Source: Prochlorococcus sp. AG-436-M02
GTDB lineage: Bacteria > Cyanobacteriota > Cyanobacteriia > PCC-6307 > Cyanobiaceae
Assembly (NCBI GenBank): GCA_003212515.1
Contig: QCPL01000003.1
Coordinates: forward strand, 1 to 64,000
Reading direction: 5' to 3'
Length of the DNA: 64,000 bases
The notes beneath the pieces were generated by a model. The model saw nothing but the letters and a program-made list of their open reading frames with translations. It was not told the DNA's origin and searched no databases. Numbering within the stretch: position 1 is the stretch's first letter; the number at the start of each line of letters is the position of its first letter. Shown here piece by piece: positions 1-9,098 of this stretch. The position numbers and the translations under genes were made by a program.

Positions 1-349
1 TCACTCCTCGGAAATCCCTAATCCTTGGCAAAGCAAGGTTTATCAATCTTTCCAAAAAAGCATACATCCTTTCTCCTCGCAGAGTCACCGCACAACCAAT
101 TGGCATTCCCTGTCGAATTTTGAATCCAGCAATTGCCTTTTTAGCTCTCGTGATAAGAGCTTTCTGGCCAGTAATTGTTGAAACTTCTGAAAGAGAGGCT
201 TCTAATGCCTTGGAATTTTGAGCAGCCTCTCCTAAACCCCTATTAACATTGATCTTAAGGACCTTAGGGACTTGATGAATATTAGAAAATCCTAAATCTT
301 TCAATAATTTAGGTCTAATAGTCTCTCGATAACGATTTTTCAGTGACAT
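1..349 (-). CDS. rplE: 50S ribosomal protein L5, C-terminus outside window
   Basis: L5 binds 5S rRNA and helps form the central protuberance of the large subunit. About 116 N-terminal residues are visible. The protein starts MSLKNRYRE and contains the L5-typical stretch [17 protein letters not shown] followed by [19 protein letters not shown]. The ATG is at 347-349. The rest lies off the left edge of the window. It follows rplX by 83 bases on the same strand, which is the normal order of the S10-spc cluster. Identification is secure. Only the C-terminal third or so is missing, by comparison with a family length near 180. Confidence 0.95.
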   Translation of the reverse strand, partial: MSLKNRYRETIRPKLLKDLGFSNIHQVPKVLKINVNRGLGEAAQNSKALEASLSEVSTITGQKALITRAKKAIAGFKIRQGMPIGCAVTLRGERMYAFLERLINLALPRIRDFRGV

Positions 350-432
350 GGTTGATTTGTGGGAATTCTGGTCTTTGTCAGAATTGAGATTGAAAAAATA
401 ATAAAGAAGAGAAAAATGAATGAATAAATGAA

Positions 433-789
433 TTAATCAATTAATTCACCAGTCTTCTTAAGCCGTCGTTTTTTAGAACCATCCTTATCAATAAAAACCT
501 CAATACGGCTAGCAACTTTTTTCTGAGTTGAATAAAACATCACATTAGATGCATGCAAAGAAGCCTCTTCAGTCACAATCCGTCCTGATTCACCTTCTTG
601 AGTGGGCTTCATATGACGAGTACGAAGGTTCACTCCTTGAACTACAACGCGATTTTCTATTGGCATAGTCTTCAAAACTTCTCCTGTTTTGCCTTTCTCT
701 TTCCCATTAATTACTTGAACCGTATCACCTTTGCGGATTCTCATCTTAATAGGCAAAGAAGGTTTCTTAGTTTGCTTAGCATCTAACAT
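433..789 (-). CDS. rplX: 50S ribosomal protein L24
   Basis: L24 is an early assembly protein of the large subunit. The 118-residue product has the KOW motif at about residues 18-45 ([20 protein letters not shown]), which is diagnostic. The start at 789 is preceded by GGAGG with an 8-base spacer, a strong ribosome binding site. It abuts the rplN stop directly, so it is co-transcribed and probably translationally coupled. Length and order match cyanobacterial ribosomal operons. Confidence 0.97.
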   Translation of the reverse strand: MLDAKQTKKPSLPIKMRIRKGDTVQVINGKEKGKTGEVLKTMPIENRVVVQGVNLRTRHMKPTQEGESGRIVTEEASLHASNVMFYSTQKKVASRIEVFIDKDGSKKRRLKKTGELID

Positions 790-1155
790 TTAAATAACCT
801 CCGGGGCTAAAGATACAATTTTCGTGAAGTTTCGTTCACGCAACTCGCGGGCAACAGGTCCGAAAACCCTTGTTCCTCTAGGGTTTTTATCTTCATTTAT
901 AAGAACAGCTGCATTATCATCGAACCGAATTGAATTACCTGTATCCCTCCTTAACGTTGCTTTTGTCCGAACAACTACTGCCTTAACAACATCTGATTTT
1001 TTAACTCCCATATTTGGTACAGCATCCTTTACAGCCGCAACTATTACATCTCCAACATGTGCATATCTACGATTAGAACCTAGGACACGAATGCATTGCA
1101 AACGTTTAGCGCCACTATTGTCCGCAACAGTTAAGAAAGTCTCTTGCTGAATCAT
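790..1155 (-). CDS. rplN: 50S ribosomal protein L14
   Basis: L14 sits at the subunit interface and binds 23S rRNA. The 121-residue product begins [17 protein letters not shown] and carries the L14 signature [16 protein letters not shown] near the N-terminus, then the central [13 protein letters not shown] segment. Length matches the usual 121-122. A GGAGGTGAG ribosome binding site lies just upstream of the ATG. The first codons overlap the end of rpsQ by four bases, consistent with coupled translation. Confidence 0.97.
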   Translation of the reverse strand: MIQQETFLTVADNSGAKRLQCIRVLGSNRRYAHVGDVIVAAVKDAVPNMGVKKSDVVKAVVVRTKATLRRDTGNSIRFDDNAAVLINEDKNPRGTRVFGPVARELRERNFTKIVSLAPEVI

Positions 1156-1421
1156 TTGCTCACCTCCTTATTCTCTTGATTAGCTGTTCTCAGAACTTCT
1201 GCAACAGTCCATCTTTTTGTTGCACTCAAAGGCCTTGTTTCAGTAATACGTACTCTGTCTCCGACTTTGCAATTGTTTGCCTCATCGTGAGCTTTATATC
1301 GAGTAGTTCTACTAACTGTCTTTTGATAGATGGCATGTGGGAAACGGTTCTCAACCGCTACTACCACTGTCTTATCCATCTTGTCACTAACAACAGTTCC
1401 TAACCTTTCCTTGAGAGCCAT
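1152..1421 (-). CDS. rpsQ: 30S ribosomal protein S17
   Basis: S17 is a primary 16S rRNA-binding protein with an OB fold. I place the start at the ATG at 1419-1421 ([19 protein letters not shown]), giving 89 residues, the usual size. The frame is open for 16 more codons upstream, but that stretch overlaps the end of rpmC and does not resemble S17. The conserved [22 protein letters not shown] block is present. Its stop overlaps rplN by four bases. Confidence 0.95.
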   Translation of the reverse strand: MALKERLGTVVSDKMDKTVVVAVENRFPHAIYQKTVSRTTRYKAHDEANNCKVGDRVRITETRPLSATKRWTVAEVLRTANQENKEVSK

Positions 1422-1443
1422 GATTTTAAAAAATTTTCGATTT

Positions 1444-1650
1444 TTAAGTGTTTGAGCGACTGCGCGCAACTTGGGCAGTTAAAAGCTGTGCAAGCTGAAC
1501 ACGAGCCTTCTTAAAACGATGCGTTTCAGTTAACTGCCTAGTGGCTAGTTGAAAGCGAAGATCAAATAATTCACGGCGTGTGAGATTGATCTTTTCTTTG
1601 ATCTCGATGTCAGACAATTGGCCAACATCTAACTTTTCCAATTCAGCCAT
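1444..1650 (-). CDS. rpmC: 50S ribosomal protein L29
   Basis: L29 lies near the peptide exit tunnel. The 68-residue, largely helical product contains the family pattern [24 protein letters not shown]. It is followed by the L29-type [15 protein letters not shown] tail. It sits between rplP and rpsQ, its standard place, three bases after the rplP stop. Start ATG at 1648-1650 gives [14 protein letters not shown]. Confidence 0.95.
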   Translation of the reverse strand: MAELEKLDVGQLSDIEIKEKINLTRRELFDLRFQLATRQLTETHRFKKARVQLAQLLTAQVARSRSNT

Positions 1651-1653
1651 GAT

Positions 1654-2184
1654 TTAAGACTCCGAATTAGTAACAGATGCAGTCTCAGCCTGAGGAGCGG
1701 CTTGAGCCTCATCCAAAGAATTGACTAATGATTTTGGAGGGGCCTTGCCAACTTGAGCAGGCTTTTGTCCTGCCTCCAATGCAAGAAACTTTGTTTTAAT
1801 TGGAAGTTTATACTGAGCAAGACGCATTGCTTCTTTAGCAATTGCCTCAGTAATTTCTTCGCCTCCCATTTCAAAAAGAATTCTGCCTGGCTTAACAACA
1901 GCTACCCAAAACTCAGGATTACCTTTACCTGAACCCATTCGAGTCTCAGCAGGTCTCATTGTGACCGGTTTGTCAGGAAAAATACGAATCCAGATCTGGC
2001 CACCACGTTTGACGTAACGAGTCATAGCCCTTCGGCTTGCTTCAATCTGTCTTGAAGTGATCCATCCACATTCTTGAGCCTGTAAAGCAAATTCGCCAAA
2101 AGCAATTTTATTACCTCTGGTTGCGACACCTCTCATGCGGCCGCGTTGCTGCTTACGAAATTTAGTGCGTTTGGGACTAAGCAT
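1654..2184 (-). CDS. rplP: 50S ribosomal protein L16 with C-terminal extension
   Basis: L16 organises the A-site region of the large subunit. Residues 1 to about 137 are canonical: [19 protein letters not shown] at the start, then [20 protein letters not shown]. The protein is 176 residues, roughly 35-40 longer than the bacterial norm. The extra tail (from about residue 140) is rich in Ala, Pro, Ser and Glu and looks disordered. A GGAGGT ribosome binding site precedes the ATG. The tail is in frame with no sign of frameshift, so it is probably a lineage-specific extension. Confidence 0.96.
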   Translation of the reverse strand: MLSPKRTKFRKQQRGRMRGVATRGNKIAFGEFALQAQECGWITSRQIEASRRAMTRYVKRGGQIWIRIFPDKPVTMRPAETRMGSGKGNPEFWVAVVKPGRILFEMGGEEITEAIAKEAMRLAQYKLPIKTKFLALEAGQKPAQVGKAPPKSLVNSLDEAQAAPQAETASVTNSES

Positions 2185-2197
2185 GGTTTATACCTCC

Positions 2198-2929
2198 TTA
2201 TTTACTTTCATTAGACCTGTCCTCAAATTGTTGAGGCCTGCGATTACCCTTTCGTCGGGGACTAGCCCCCACAGGTAAAGGCTGATCTTCTTTGGATAGA
2301 ACCTCACCTTTAAACACCCATACTTTAATTCCCAAAACACCATAAGTAGTATTTGCAGTCTTGTTTGCATAATCAATTTCTGCTCTCAAAGTATGGAGTG
2401 GTACTCGACCTTCTCTAGTCCATTCGGATCGAGCAATCTCTGCTCCATTTAAACGACCTCCGACTTGAATTTTCAAACCAAGCACTCCTGCTCTTTGAGC
2501 TCTCTGGACAGCCATACGAATTGTTCTACGAAAGGCGACTCTTTTCTCTAGCTGCTGAGCAATATATTCAGCTAAAAGATGGGCATCAGCATCAACTCGA
2601 TCAATTTCAACAACATTAATACGCACCTGCCGACTTCGATCACCAATGGTTTTTTGAATACCAGATCTCAATTCTTCTATACCACTACCTTGACGGCCAA
2701 CTATCACTCCTGGGCGAGCAGTTTTCAATTCAACCTCTAGTTGATCTGCTTTTCGAGCTATCAAAACATCACTTATGCCTGCAGCACCATACTTCTTTTG
2801 AATAAACACCCTGATTCTGTCATCCTCCTGAAGAAGTAAAGGATATGTTTTGCTAGATGCATACCAACGAGAACGATGTTCCTGAGTAATTCCAAGGCGT
2901 AAGCCATTAGGATGAATTTTATGTCCCAT
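2198..2929 (-). CDS. rpsC: 30S ribosomal protein S3
   Basis: S3 lines the mRNA entry channel. The 243-residue protein starts [13 protein letters not shown], has a type II KH domain with the GRQG loop near residues 78-81, and a C-terminal S3 domain with [16 protein letters not shown]. The last 30 residues are a basic, Asn/Gln-rich tail. The ATG is preceded by AAGGAGG. Its start overlaps the rplV stop by one base. Confidence 0.97.
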   Translation of the reverse strand: MGHKIHPNGLRLGITQEHRSRWYASSKTYPLLLQEDDRIRVFIQKKYGAAGISDVLIARKADQLEVELKTARPGVIVGRQGSGIEELRSGIQKTIGDRSRQVRINVVEIDRVDADAHLLAEYIAQQLEKRVAFRRTIRMAVQRAQRAGVLGLKIQVGGRLNGAEIARSEWTREGRVPLHTLRAEIDYANKTANTTYGVLGIKVWVFKGEVLSKEDQPLPVGASPRRKGNRRPQQFEDRSNESK

Positions 2930-3303
2930 CAGTCAGAAGCCTCCTTATTCAATGATTCAGTTGAAGGAGCCACTGCAATGCTGATATGGCAAGTTTGCTT
3001 TTTAATTGCAAAAGCCCTCCCTTGTGCTCTTGGTCGATATCGTTTCATAGAAGGACCCATGTCAGCCGAAGCAGTTTTAATAAATAAAGAAGAAGGGTCT
3101 AAGCCAAGATTATTCTCAGCATTAGCCACAGCTGACCTAAGAACTTTGGTTATTGGACCTGTTGAACGATAAGGCATGAATTCAAGCATGATCAAAGCAT
3201 CCCGATAGCTTCTGCCTCTAATTTGATCTAAGACCCGACGCACCTTGGAAGCTGAACCTCGGATATAACGGCCATGAGCCTGAGCAAGTGTTGCTTCAGT
3301 CAT
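2929..3303 (-). CDS. rplV: 50S ribosomal protein L22
   Basis: L22 lines the exit tunnel with its beta hairpin. The 124-residue product has the conserved [25 protein letters not shown] block and the C-terminal [19 protein letters not shown] hairpin sequence. The start at 3303 is preceded by AAAAGGAGG. It directly follows rpsS, whose stop adjoins it. The C-terminal tail past the hairpin is slightly longer than in E. coli. Confidence 0.97.
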   Translation of the reverse strand: MTEATLAQAHGRYIRGSASKVRRVLDQIRGRSYRDALIMLEFMPYRSTGPITKVLRSAVANAENNLGLDPSSLFIKTASADMGPSMKRYRPRAQGRAFAIKKQTCHISIAVAPSTESLNKEASD

Positions 3304-3579
3304 TTAACGACCTCCTTTTTTGTCTTTCATATGGCCTCTATAAGTTCTTGTAGGAGCAAATTCTCCTAACTTGTGGCCAACCATTTGCTCAGTAATAAAG
3401 ACTGGAACATGTGATTTGCCATTATGAACAGCAATAGTGTGACCAATCATCATTGGAAGAATTGTGGATGCCCTTGACCAAGTTTTAATGACTGACTTGT
3501 CATCATTACTATTTTGTTTTTCAACCTTTTGAAGAAGGCTGTCGGCAATAAAAGGGCCTTTTTTGAGTGAACGTCCCAT
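3304..3579 (-). CDS. rpsS: 30S ribosomal protein S19
   Basis: S19 binds 16S rRNA in the small-subunit head together with S13. The 91-residue product starts [16 protein letters not shown] and has the signature [22 protein letters not shown], which is diagnostic. Unlike most genes of this operon it lacks an evident Shine-Dalgarno sequence upstream of the ATG at 3579. It lies 35 bases downstream of rplB. Confidence 0.97.
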   Translation of the reverse strand: MGRSLKKGPFIADSLLQKVEKQNSNDDKSVIKTWSRASTILPMMIGHTIAVHNGKSHVPVFITEQMVGHKLGEFAPTRTYRGHMKDKKGGR

Positions 3580-3614
3580 GGAGAATTAAGAGAAATACAT
3601 GACGATGAAGAACA

Positions 3615-4478
3615 TCAAGAATCACGCCCTCCTCGACTCCGCTTGGAGACTCGACGACGTTTCCTAAGAACAAACCTATTACTAGGTTTATTCCGCTTCC
3701 GGGTTTTCAACCCTAAAGCTGGCTTACCCCAAGGAGTAACAGGGCCAGCACGGCCAACTGGTGCCCGTCCCTCTCCTCCACCATGAGGGTGGTCACAAGG
3801 GTTCATCACACTGCCTCTAACTTGGGGTCTTCTACCAAGCCATCTTTTTCTCCCTGCCTTACCTAGACTAGTATTGCGAATCTCTGAATTACCGACTTCT
3901 CCAAGAGTTGCATAGCACTCGCACCGGATAAGTCTAACTTCAGTAGAAGGTAATTTTAAAGCTACATATTCACCTTCTTTAGCCATAACTTGAGCACTAG
4001 CACCTGCCGATCGAACCATTTGCCCACCTCTACCGGGATACAGTTCAATACAATGAACACTAGAGCCTAAGGGTATAGCCGATAAAGGCATTGCATTCCC
4101 AGTCTCAAAAGGAACTCTTGGACCTGATATAACTTCCTGACCAACACTGACACCAGCAGGAGCTAAAATATAACGCTTTTCACCATCTTTATAAAAAAGC
4201 AATGCTAAACGAGCATTACGATGAGGATCATAATGAATAGCTGCGACCTTGGCAGGAACATCATATTTATTCCTTCGAAAATCCACAAGACGATATTGTC
4301 TCTTATGACCGCCGCCTCTATGACGACAAGTAATTACCCCTCGATTATTTCTTCCCTTAAGACGGTGCTTTGAAACCACCAAAGATCTTTCAGGTTTACG
4401 CTCAGTAACTTCATTAAAATCAGTTACTACTCTAGTTCGAGTACCAGGGGTGTAAGGACGGAAAGTACGAATTGCCAT
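3615..4478 (-). CDS. rplB: 50S ribosomal protein L2
   Basis: L2 is a core protein near the peptidyl-transferase centre. The 287-residue sequence contains the hallmark [18 protein letters not shown] region near the C-terminus and the N-terminal [18 protein letters not shown]. Length is as expected for cyanobacteria. It ends in a very basic tail ([19 protein letters not shown]). It follows rplW with a two-base gap. Confidence 0.98.
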   Translation of the reverse strand: MAIRTFRPYTPGTRTRVVTDFNEVTERKPERSLVVSKHRLKGRNNRGVITCRHRGGGHKRQYRLVDFRRNKYDVPAKVAAIHYDPHRNARLALLFYKDGEKRYILAPAGVSVGQEVISGPRVPFETGNAMPLSAIPLGSSVHCIELYPGRGGQMVRSAGASAQVMAKEGEYVALKLPSTEVRLIRCECYATLGEVGNSEIRNTSLGKAGRKRWLGRRPQVRGSVMNPCDHPHGGGEGRAPVGRAGPVTPWGKPALGLKTRKRNKPSNRFVLRKRRRVSKRSRGGRDS

Positions 4479-4480
4479 GT

Positions 4481-4789
4481 TTAACCTTCGGATTCAGGGA
4501 ACAATTGAATTGAATTGCCTTCAGCTAATCTGACAATCGCTTTTTTGATTTGAGCTCGTTTACCAGAGAAGCGACCTACTCGCCTACTTCGCCTAGGTGG
4601 ATTCATAGTACTAATACCAATGACTTTTACATCAAAAAGTTTTTCAACCGCTGCCTTAATATCAGGTTTTGCAGCACGGTGATCAACCTCAAAGGTGTAT
4701 TGATTAAGATCAAGCCCTCTAGTAGCTTTTTCTGTAATCAAAGGACGGCGAATAACATCTGAAAGACGATCTTTAAACATCTCAGTCAT
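4481..4789 (-). CDS. rplW: 50S ribosomal protein L23
   Basis: L23 sits at the tunnel exit and docks trigger factor and SRP. I choose the ATG at 4787-4789 ([22 protein letters not shown], 102 residues). AGGAGG lies nine bases before this codon but only three before an upstream ATG at 4795. The conserved [13 protein letters not shown] and [19 protein letters not shown] motifs are present. The start lies inside the end of rplD, giving a short overlap and likely translational coupling. Confidence 0.95.
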   Translation of the reverse strand: MTEMFKDRLSDVIRRPLITEKATRGLDLNQYTFEVDHRAAKPDIKAAVEKLFDVKVIGISTMNPPRRSRRVGRFSGKRAQIKKAIVRLAEGNSIQLFPESEG

Positions 4790-5417
4790 TACCATATACC
4801 TCCTGAATTTTGCCTAAAGCGTCTTCGCCAATAATTAACGAATTCGCATTCAGCAAATCAAAAACATTTAGATGATCCGCTCCGATTAATTTGACCTTCT
4901 TTAAATTCCTTACAGATCTTCTAATAGTCTCTGAAGGTTCGGAAAGAATTATCAAAACTTTGGCATTTGTAGCGATACCTAAACGGGCCAATAAATCAAG
5001 GATTTCCTTAGTTTTAGGGACTTTGATATTGCTACCAAAATCCTTTATAGCAATTACATCTTCAAACCTTGCCATTAGAGCAGTTCTTAAAGCCAAGCGT
5101 CTCTCTTTCCTATTCATGCCAAGGTTATATTGCCTTGGCTTTGGACCGAAAATAATACCTCCGCCAGGTCGTAATGGCGTCCTAATGGATCCTTGCCTAG
5201 CTCTACCAGTACCCTTTTGCTTATATGGCTTACGACCGCCACCTCGAACTTCCGATCTAGTCAAAGTACTTGCCGTACCCTGACGCGAATGAGCCTGCTG
5301 GCGCAATACAGCTCTATGCATCAAGTCAACAGCAGTGCTTTCTTTGGCAACCTTTAAATCTAAGGTTGCGTTTCCAGCTTCTTTACCCTGCCAATCAAGA
5401 ACCGAACAGTTAGCCAT
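4782..5417 (-). CDS. rplD: 50S ribosomal protein L4
   Basis: L4 reaches into the exit tunnel and in some bacteria also represses its own operon. The 211-residue product contains the extended-loop sequence [20 protein letters not shown], followed by [11 protein letters not shown], both typical of L4. The start ATG at 5417 overlaps the rplC stop by one base and has GGAGGAGG just upstream. Nothing unusual in length or order. Confidence 0.97.
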   Translation of the reverse strand: MANCSVLDWQGKEAGNATLDLKVAKESTAVDLMHRAVLRQQAHSRQGTASTLTRSEVRGGGRKPYKQKGTGRARQGSIRTPLRPGGGIIFGPKPRQYNLGMNRKERRLALRTALMARFEDVIAIKDFGSNIKVPKTKEILDLLARLGIATNAKVLIILSEPSETIRRSVRNLKKVKLIGADHLNVFDLLNANSLIIGEDALGKIQEVYGND

Positions 5418-6073
5418 TACTTACCTCCTCCTATTGAGTTCAAACCAACACGATTAGCAGGTCGGATATTTAATAAAGATCCAGGTTTACCGGGCAAGGA
5501 ACCCTTAATAACTAAAAGGTTGTGATCACTATCAACTTTCATGATCTTTAATCCTCTCGTTGTAATTTTCTTCCCTCCATATCTTCCTGCCATTCTTTTA
5601 CCTGGGTAAATTCTTCCTGGAGTAGTCCCTGCACCAGTAGAACCAGGTTCACGATGATTTTTGGAACCATGACTCATTGGGCCTCGACTAAAACCATGCC
5701 TCTTTTGATAACCAGCAAAGCCTCTACCCATACTTGTTCCACTAACATCAACTTTCTGCCCAGGTTGAAAATTATCAACTGTAATTTGAGCTCCTAACTC
5801 AAACTGTTCCAAATCATCAACTCGATATTCTTTGATATGGCGAAGAAGCTGATCACCTGACTTGGCAAGGTGACCTTGAGAAGGCTTGTTAATTAACTTC
5901 TCTCGAACAGCACCAAAAGCAATCTGAATTGCTGAATAACCATCAGTAGCTGAACTTTTAATTTGTGTGATGCGACAAGGTCCTGCCTGCACCAATGTGA
6001 CAGGAACAGACCTGCCATCATCATCAAAAAACTGGGACATGCCCAATTTCTTACCTAAAATTCCAATTGACAT
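5417..6073 (-). CDS. rplC: 50S ribosomal protein L3, first gene of the operon here
   Basis: L3 is an assembly-initiator of the large subunit. I start at the ATG at 6071-6073, giving [20 protein letters not shown] and 218 residues. The frame extends ten codons upstream without family similarity. The signature [22 protein letters not shown] is present. It is the first gene of this leftward ribosomal cluster. rpsJ, which precedes rplC in E. coli, is absent here, as I recall is normal for cyanobacteria. Confidence 0.96.
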   Translation of the reverse strand: MSIGILGKKLGMSQFFDDDGRSVPVTLVQAGPCRITQIKSSATDGYSAIQIAFGAVREKLINKPSQGHLAKSGDQLLRHIKEYRVDDLEQFELGAQITVDNFQPGQKVDVSGTSMGRGFAGYQKRHGFSRGPMSHGSKNHREPGSTGAGTTPGRIYPGKRMAGRYGGKKITTRGLKIMKVDSDHNLLVIKGSLPGKPGSLLNIRPANRVGLNSIGGGK

Positions 6074-6472
6074 AAACCAAATAGGGCCAGCGATTAAAAT
6101 CAATTACCTTCATACAGGAAGAGTAATGGATGATTATTGACTGAATTAATAAAAGCCCCTGAAAAAACAAAAATCAAACCTAAAAACTAGGAAGTGAAAA
6201 TAATTCTTCGAATAGGGCTAGCAAAAAATCAGATGGTTGAGACTTTTTCGAACAATAAAGATTCGATTAGTTTCTCGACAGAATATGGCTAAAAGCCTTT
6301 CTGTATATACCAAGAGAACCAACGCAATCGCTGGAACTGCATTGTCTTCTGGAGGCCCGGCTAGCTTACGGGCACAGACAAACACTGCAATTTAATAGAA
6401 TACACTAACGACCCCCTAAAAAGTTCCTTATTTTGCTGCCAAACTCTATAAATAAAGTGATTTAATTCAGGA
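6074..6472. other. divergent intergenic region between rplC and ndhN
   Basis: About 400 bases that must hold the promoter of the leftward ribosomal operon and the promoter of rightward ndhN. A TATAAA box at 6447-6452 fits an ndhN -10 element about 20 bases before its ATG. A GC-rich block at 6350-6375 can fold as GCCCG/CGGGC with a nine-base loop. A 36-codon ORF at 6285-6395 (MAKSLSVYTK... to ...TNTAI) is open on the plus strand, but its composition does not convince me. No RNA family is recognised. Confidence 0.5.
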
Positions 6473-6931
6473 ATGCCTCTTTTATTATCTGGTAAAAAAT
6501 TTCGCAATGATCTGGAAGCTGCAAGCTGTCTTGCAATTCATAGTCCTTTAGAAGGTGGATCTGAGACCAGGCTTTTAAGGCGTCTCAGAGCAGCAGGCTA
6601 TAGAACTCAAATCTTATCTGTTAGAGGATTAGGAGACCCAGCAGTCTTTCTTCTGAATCTGCATGGAGTCAGGCCACCTCATCTAGGCCATCAAGATGTA
6701 GGAAGAAATGGAGCATTAGGCGAGGTTCAACAAGTGATCCCCCAAGCTAATGAATTACTAGCAGAAGACAAAGCCTTAGTACTTTGGTTACTTGAGGGAC
6801 AAATTTTCTCACGTTCAGAATTACTTGCTCTATGTGATGTATCCGAAAAAGAAAACAGACTCAAAATAATTGTCGAGATGGGAGGGTCACGAGCACTTAA
6901 ATGGCAATCAATGCGAAGTTACCTCCAATAA
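6473..6931 (+). CDS. ndhN: NAD(P)H-quinone oxidoreductase subunit N
   Basis: NdhN is a peripheral subunit of the cyanobacterial NDH-1 complex, which works in cyclic electron flow and respiration at the thylakoid. The 152-residue soluble product contains the family stretches [21 protein letters not shown] and [14 protein letters not shown]. Length is close to the family norm (about 150-160). It has no transmembrane segment, as expected. The downstream ldpA frame opens 18 bases later, a pairing I recall from other cyanobacteria. Confidence 0.92.
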   Translation: MPLLLSGKKFRNDLEAASCLAIHSPLEGGSETRLLRRLRAAGYRTQILSVRGLGDPAVFLLNLHGVRPPHLGHQDVGRNGALGEVQQVIPQANELLAEDKALVLWLLEGQIFSRSELLALCDVSEKENRLKIIVEMGGSRALKWQSMRSYLQ

Positions 6932-6949
6932 AAAATTTCATCGACTCCA

Positions 6950-7978
6950 TTGCTATACAAACATTTCTCCAATAAATCTGCCTTAGAAAGTGGCACATGG
7001 GTCAAGCTTATTTGTGGCGCTAGCAATGAAGACCTCCCTGCTATTACCGATTTATGTGCCGTATATGGTGCTGCTGGTGTTCATTGTGTCGACGTAGCAG
7101 CTGATATTGCAGTAGTTACAGCTGCAAGGGACGGACTAAATTGGGTTGAAAACAACTTAGGGACAAAACCTTGGTTAATGATTTCAGTAAGCGATGGAAA
7201 AGATATTCATTTTAGAAAAGCTTCTTTTGATCCAGCAGTCTGTCCAAAAGAATGTTCGCGTCCATGTTTAAAAATTTGTCCTGCAAATGCAATCAGCAAA
7301 ACACTAGGAGTTAATGAAGACCTTTGCTATGGATGCGGGCGATGCTTGCCAGCATGTCCACTAGAGCTAATACAAGAAAAAAATAATGTTTTGGAAATAA
7401 AAGATTTTGGAGAATTGGTTTCTAAAGTCAAACCTGATGCAGTTGAAATACATACCGCTCCTGGACGCATAAGAGAATTTGAAAGTTCTGTAAAAGCAAT
7501 TTTGCAATCAAAAGTAAAATTAAAAAGAATAGCTGTTAGTTGCGGCATAGAAGGACATGGAATTAACCAATATGAGCTCTCTCAGGAACTATGGTCTCGC
7601 TATAAATGCTTGCGCCGGTACAACCAGAAACCAATCTGGCAATTAGACGGTCGCCCAATGAGTGGGGATTTAGGAATTGGCACGGCAAAAGCCGCCATAT
7701 TGCTATTAGAGAAAATACAAGCTCTAGCCCCGCCTGGCCCCCTGCAACTAGCAGGCGGAACTAATGAAAATAGCATTAATCACATCAAAAATAATCACTG
7801 CTTGGCAGGGATCGCATTCGGAGGGGTTGCTAGAAAATTAATACAACCTTTCTTAATAGAAGCAAAAAAACAAAACAAAAAACTAATTGAATGCCCAGAA
7901 GCATTTGATCAAGCAATCAAAATGGCCAAAATTCTTATCAATCCCTGGTTGAGAAAGAGATCTCGCAAAAACTATTAA
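6950..7978 (+). CDS. ldpA: LdpA-like circadian light-input iron-sulfur protein
   Basis: LdpA is a redox-sensing protein that modulates the circadian period with light intensity in Synechococcus. The 342-residue product has two 4Fe-4S ferredoxin-type clusters: Cys98, 102, 106 and 110, then CYGCGRCLPACP with Cys126, 129, 132 and 136. The long C-terminal domain (GGTNENSINHIK...) is also LdpA-like. The start appears to be TTG at 6950, because no ATG or GTG exists between it and the ndhN stop in the same frame. An ATT codon at 6935 is an alternative. Likely co-transcribed with ndhN. Confidence 0.85.
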   Translation: MLYKHFSNKSALESGTWVKLICGASNEDLPAITDLCAVYGAAGVHCVDVAADIAVVTAARDGLNWVENNLGTKPWLMISVSDGKDIHFRKASFDPAVCPKECSRPCLKICPANAISKTLGVNEDLCYGCGRCLPACPLELIQEKNNVLEIKDFGELVSKVKPDAVEIHTAPGRIREFESSVKAILQSKVKLKRIAVSCGIEGHGINQYELSQELWSRYKCLRRYNQKPIWQLDGRPMSGDLGIGTAKAAILLLEKIQALAPPGPLQLAGGTNENSINHIKNNHCLAGIAFGGVARKLIQPFLIEAKKQNKKLIECPEAFDQAIKMAKILINPWLRKRSRKNY

Positions 7979-8126
7979 CTCACAAACAATTCCAAAACCC
8001 ATATAAAAATCTAGCCTGACTCATATCAATCAAAAACCATGTCGTGATGAGATGAACTTGGTTAGTCCACAATGTGCAATTATTTTGTATAAATAAAAAG
8101 AGTCCTTTTTAAAAAACTCTTCTCAA

Positions 8127-8198
8127 TGGGGCGTCGCCAAGCGGTAAGGCACCGGGTTTTGGTCTCGGCATTCCTAGGTTCGAATCCTAGCGCCCCAG
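8127..8198 (+). tRNA. trnQ: tRNA-Gln(TTG)
   Basis: A 72-nt cloverleaf. The acceptor stem TGGGGCG pairs with CGCCCCA, with discriminator G. The anticodon stem CCGGG/CTCGG encloses loop TTTTGGT, with anticodon TTG at 8159-8161. The T arm contains GGTTCGAATCC. The CCA end is not encoded. A TATAAA box about 35 bases upstream is a plausible -10 element. An 11-base copy of its T-arm recurs at 9020-9030 (see findings). Confidence 0.96.
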
Positions 8199-8213
8199 TT
8201 CCTGAATTATCTT

Positions 8214-8984
8214 GTGAAAAAAAAGCCTATCGTAGTTTTTGACTTTGATGGAGTCATTGTTGATGGCTTGGTCGAATACTGGAATAGTGCTAGAGAAGCA
8301 TGTTTACAATTGGTTGGAAACGAAAAGTTTGAAAAGCAATTGCCTCTAATAGTTCCAATTGCTTTTCAAGAAATACGACCTTGGGTTAAAGATGGCTGGG
8401 AAATGGTTCTCCTCGCTGCAGAATTACTTAGAGCAGACAGTCCTATTAAATATCCAAAACAATTTTCTGACGAGTATCAAACTAACTGCCATGAAGCACT
8501 CAAATTTTGGAATTGGAATCCCAAACAATTACAAATTGCTCTCGATAATGTCCGTCAAAAAGCAATTCAGAAAAATAAAGCCAAATGGTTAGCCAGCCAT
8601 CGTCCATTTTCAGGAGTAGTTGACAGAATTCAAAACTTAAATGATGAACAAATTGAATGGGCTGTCGTAACTACTAAAAGTACTCAATTCACTTTCCAGC
8701 TTCTGAATCATTTCAATCTCTTGCCAACGCTTTTATATGGTTACGAAGGAGGAAGCAAACCAGAGATTCTACTAGAAATTTCCAAAGATTATTTAATCAA
8801 AGGATTCATAGAAGATCGTCGATCCACTTTAGAGACAGTATTGAATACACCTAGCATTAGTTGGATCCCCTGTTATCTAGCTACTTGGGGCTATCTCAAA
8901 GCAAATGATGCTCAAAAACTGCCTGCAGGAATTCAATTACTCAAACCAGAAGATTTTATGTACCCAGTAGCAGATTGGCCTTGA
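8214..8984 (+). CDS. HAD-superfamily hydrolase
   Basis: A predicted haloacid dehalogenase-type phosphatase of unknown substrate. The N-terminal motif VVFDFDGVIVDG places the nucleophile at Asp10 and the acid/base at Asp12. A later FIEDRRSTL segment is the likely motif IV. The 256-residue protein starts with GTG at 8214, 15 bases after tRNA-Gln, and starting there puts the DxD motif at the normal position. It is related to phosphoglycolate-phosphatase-like HADs, but I cannot assign a substrate. It lies upstream of recA without an obvious functional link. Confidence 0.8.
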   Translation: MKKKPIVVFDFDGVIVDGLVEYWNSAREACLQLVGNEKFEKQLPLIVPIAFQEIRPWVKDGWEMVLLAAELLRADSPIKYPKQFSDEYQTNCHEALKFWNWNPKQLQIALDNVRQKAIQKNKAKWLASHRPFSGVVDRIQNLNDEQIEWAVVTTKSTQFTFQLLNHFNLLPTLLYGYEGGSKPEILLEISKDYLIKGFIEDRRSTLETVLNTPSISWIPCYLATWGYLKANDAQKLPAGIQLLKPEDFMYPVADWP

Positions 8985-8992
8985 CTCGCTAG

Positions 8993-9006
8993 CGTACGTG
9001 TGTACT
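8993..9006. promoter_or_regulatory. candidate LexA (SOS) box upstream of recA
   Basis: The sequence cGTACgtgtGTACt has two GTAC half-sites separated by four bases, in the gap between the HAD gene and recA. It matches the cyanobacterial LexA consensus RGTACNNNDGTWCB, as I recall it, at every position except the first. It ends 92 bases before the recA start codon. It suggests that recA is damage-inducible here. No footprint evidence is available. Confidence 0.65.
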
Positions 9007-9098
9007 AATAGCAGAAGAAGTTCGAATCCTTAGCTCAGGTTTCTAAGCCACTAAGATTTTCGACAATTTTCTCTTTAAAACTCACACAAATAATCAAC

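Noticed and set aside
598-786. Plus-strand open frames across the ribosomal operon (also 824-1150, 1176-1403, 2912-3172, 4550-4762, 4891-5283)
   Set aside because: They are antisense to well-identified ribosomal genes with strong ribosome binding sites and show no family similarity.
8098-8121. Hairpin AAGAGT/ACTCTT just before tRNA-Gln as a terminator of ldpA
   Set aside because: Six-bp stem with an A/T-rich loop and no T-run on the plus strand. On the minus strand the T-run exists, but no gene ends there.
8979-9039. Complete second tRNA upstream of recA
   Set aside because: Only a T-loop-like GTTCGAATCC is present. The distance is too short and no acceptor stem or anticodon arm pairs properly.
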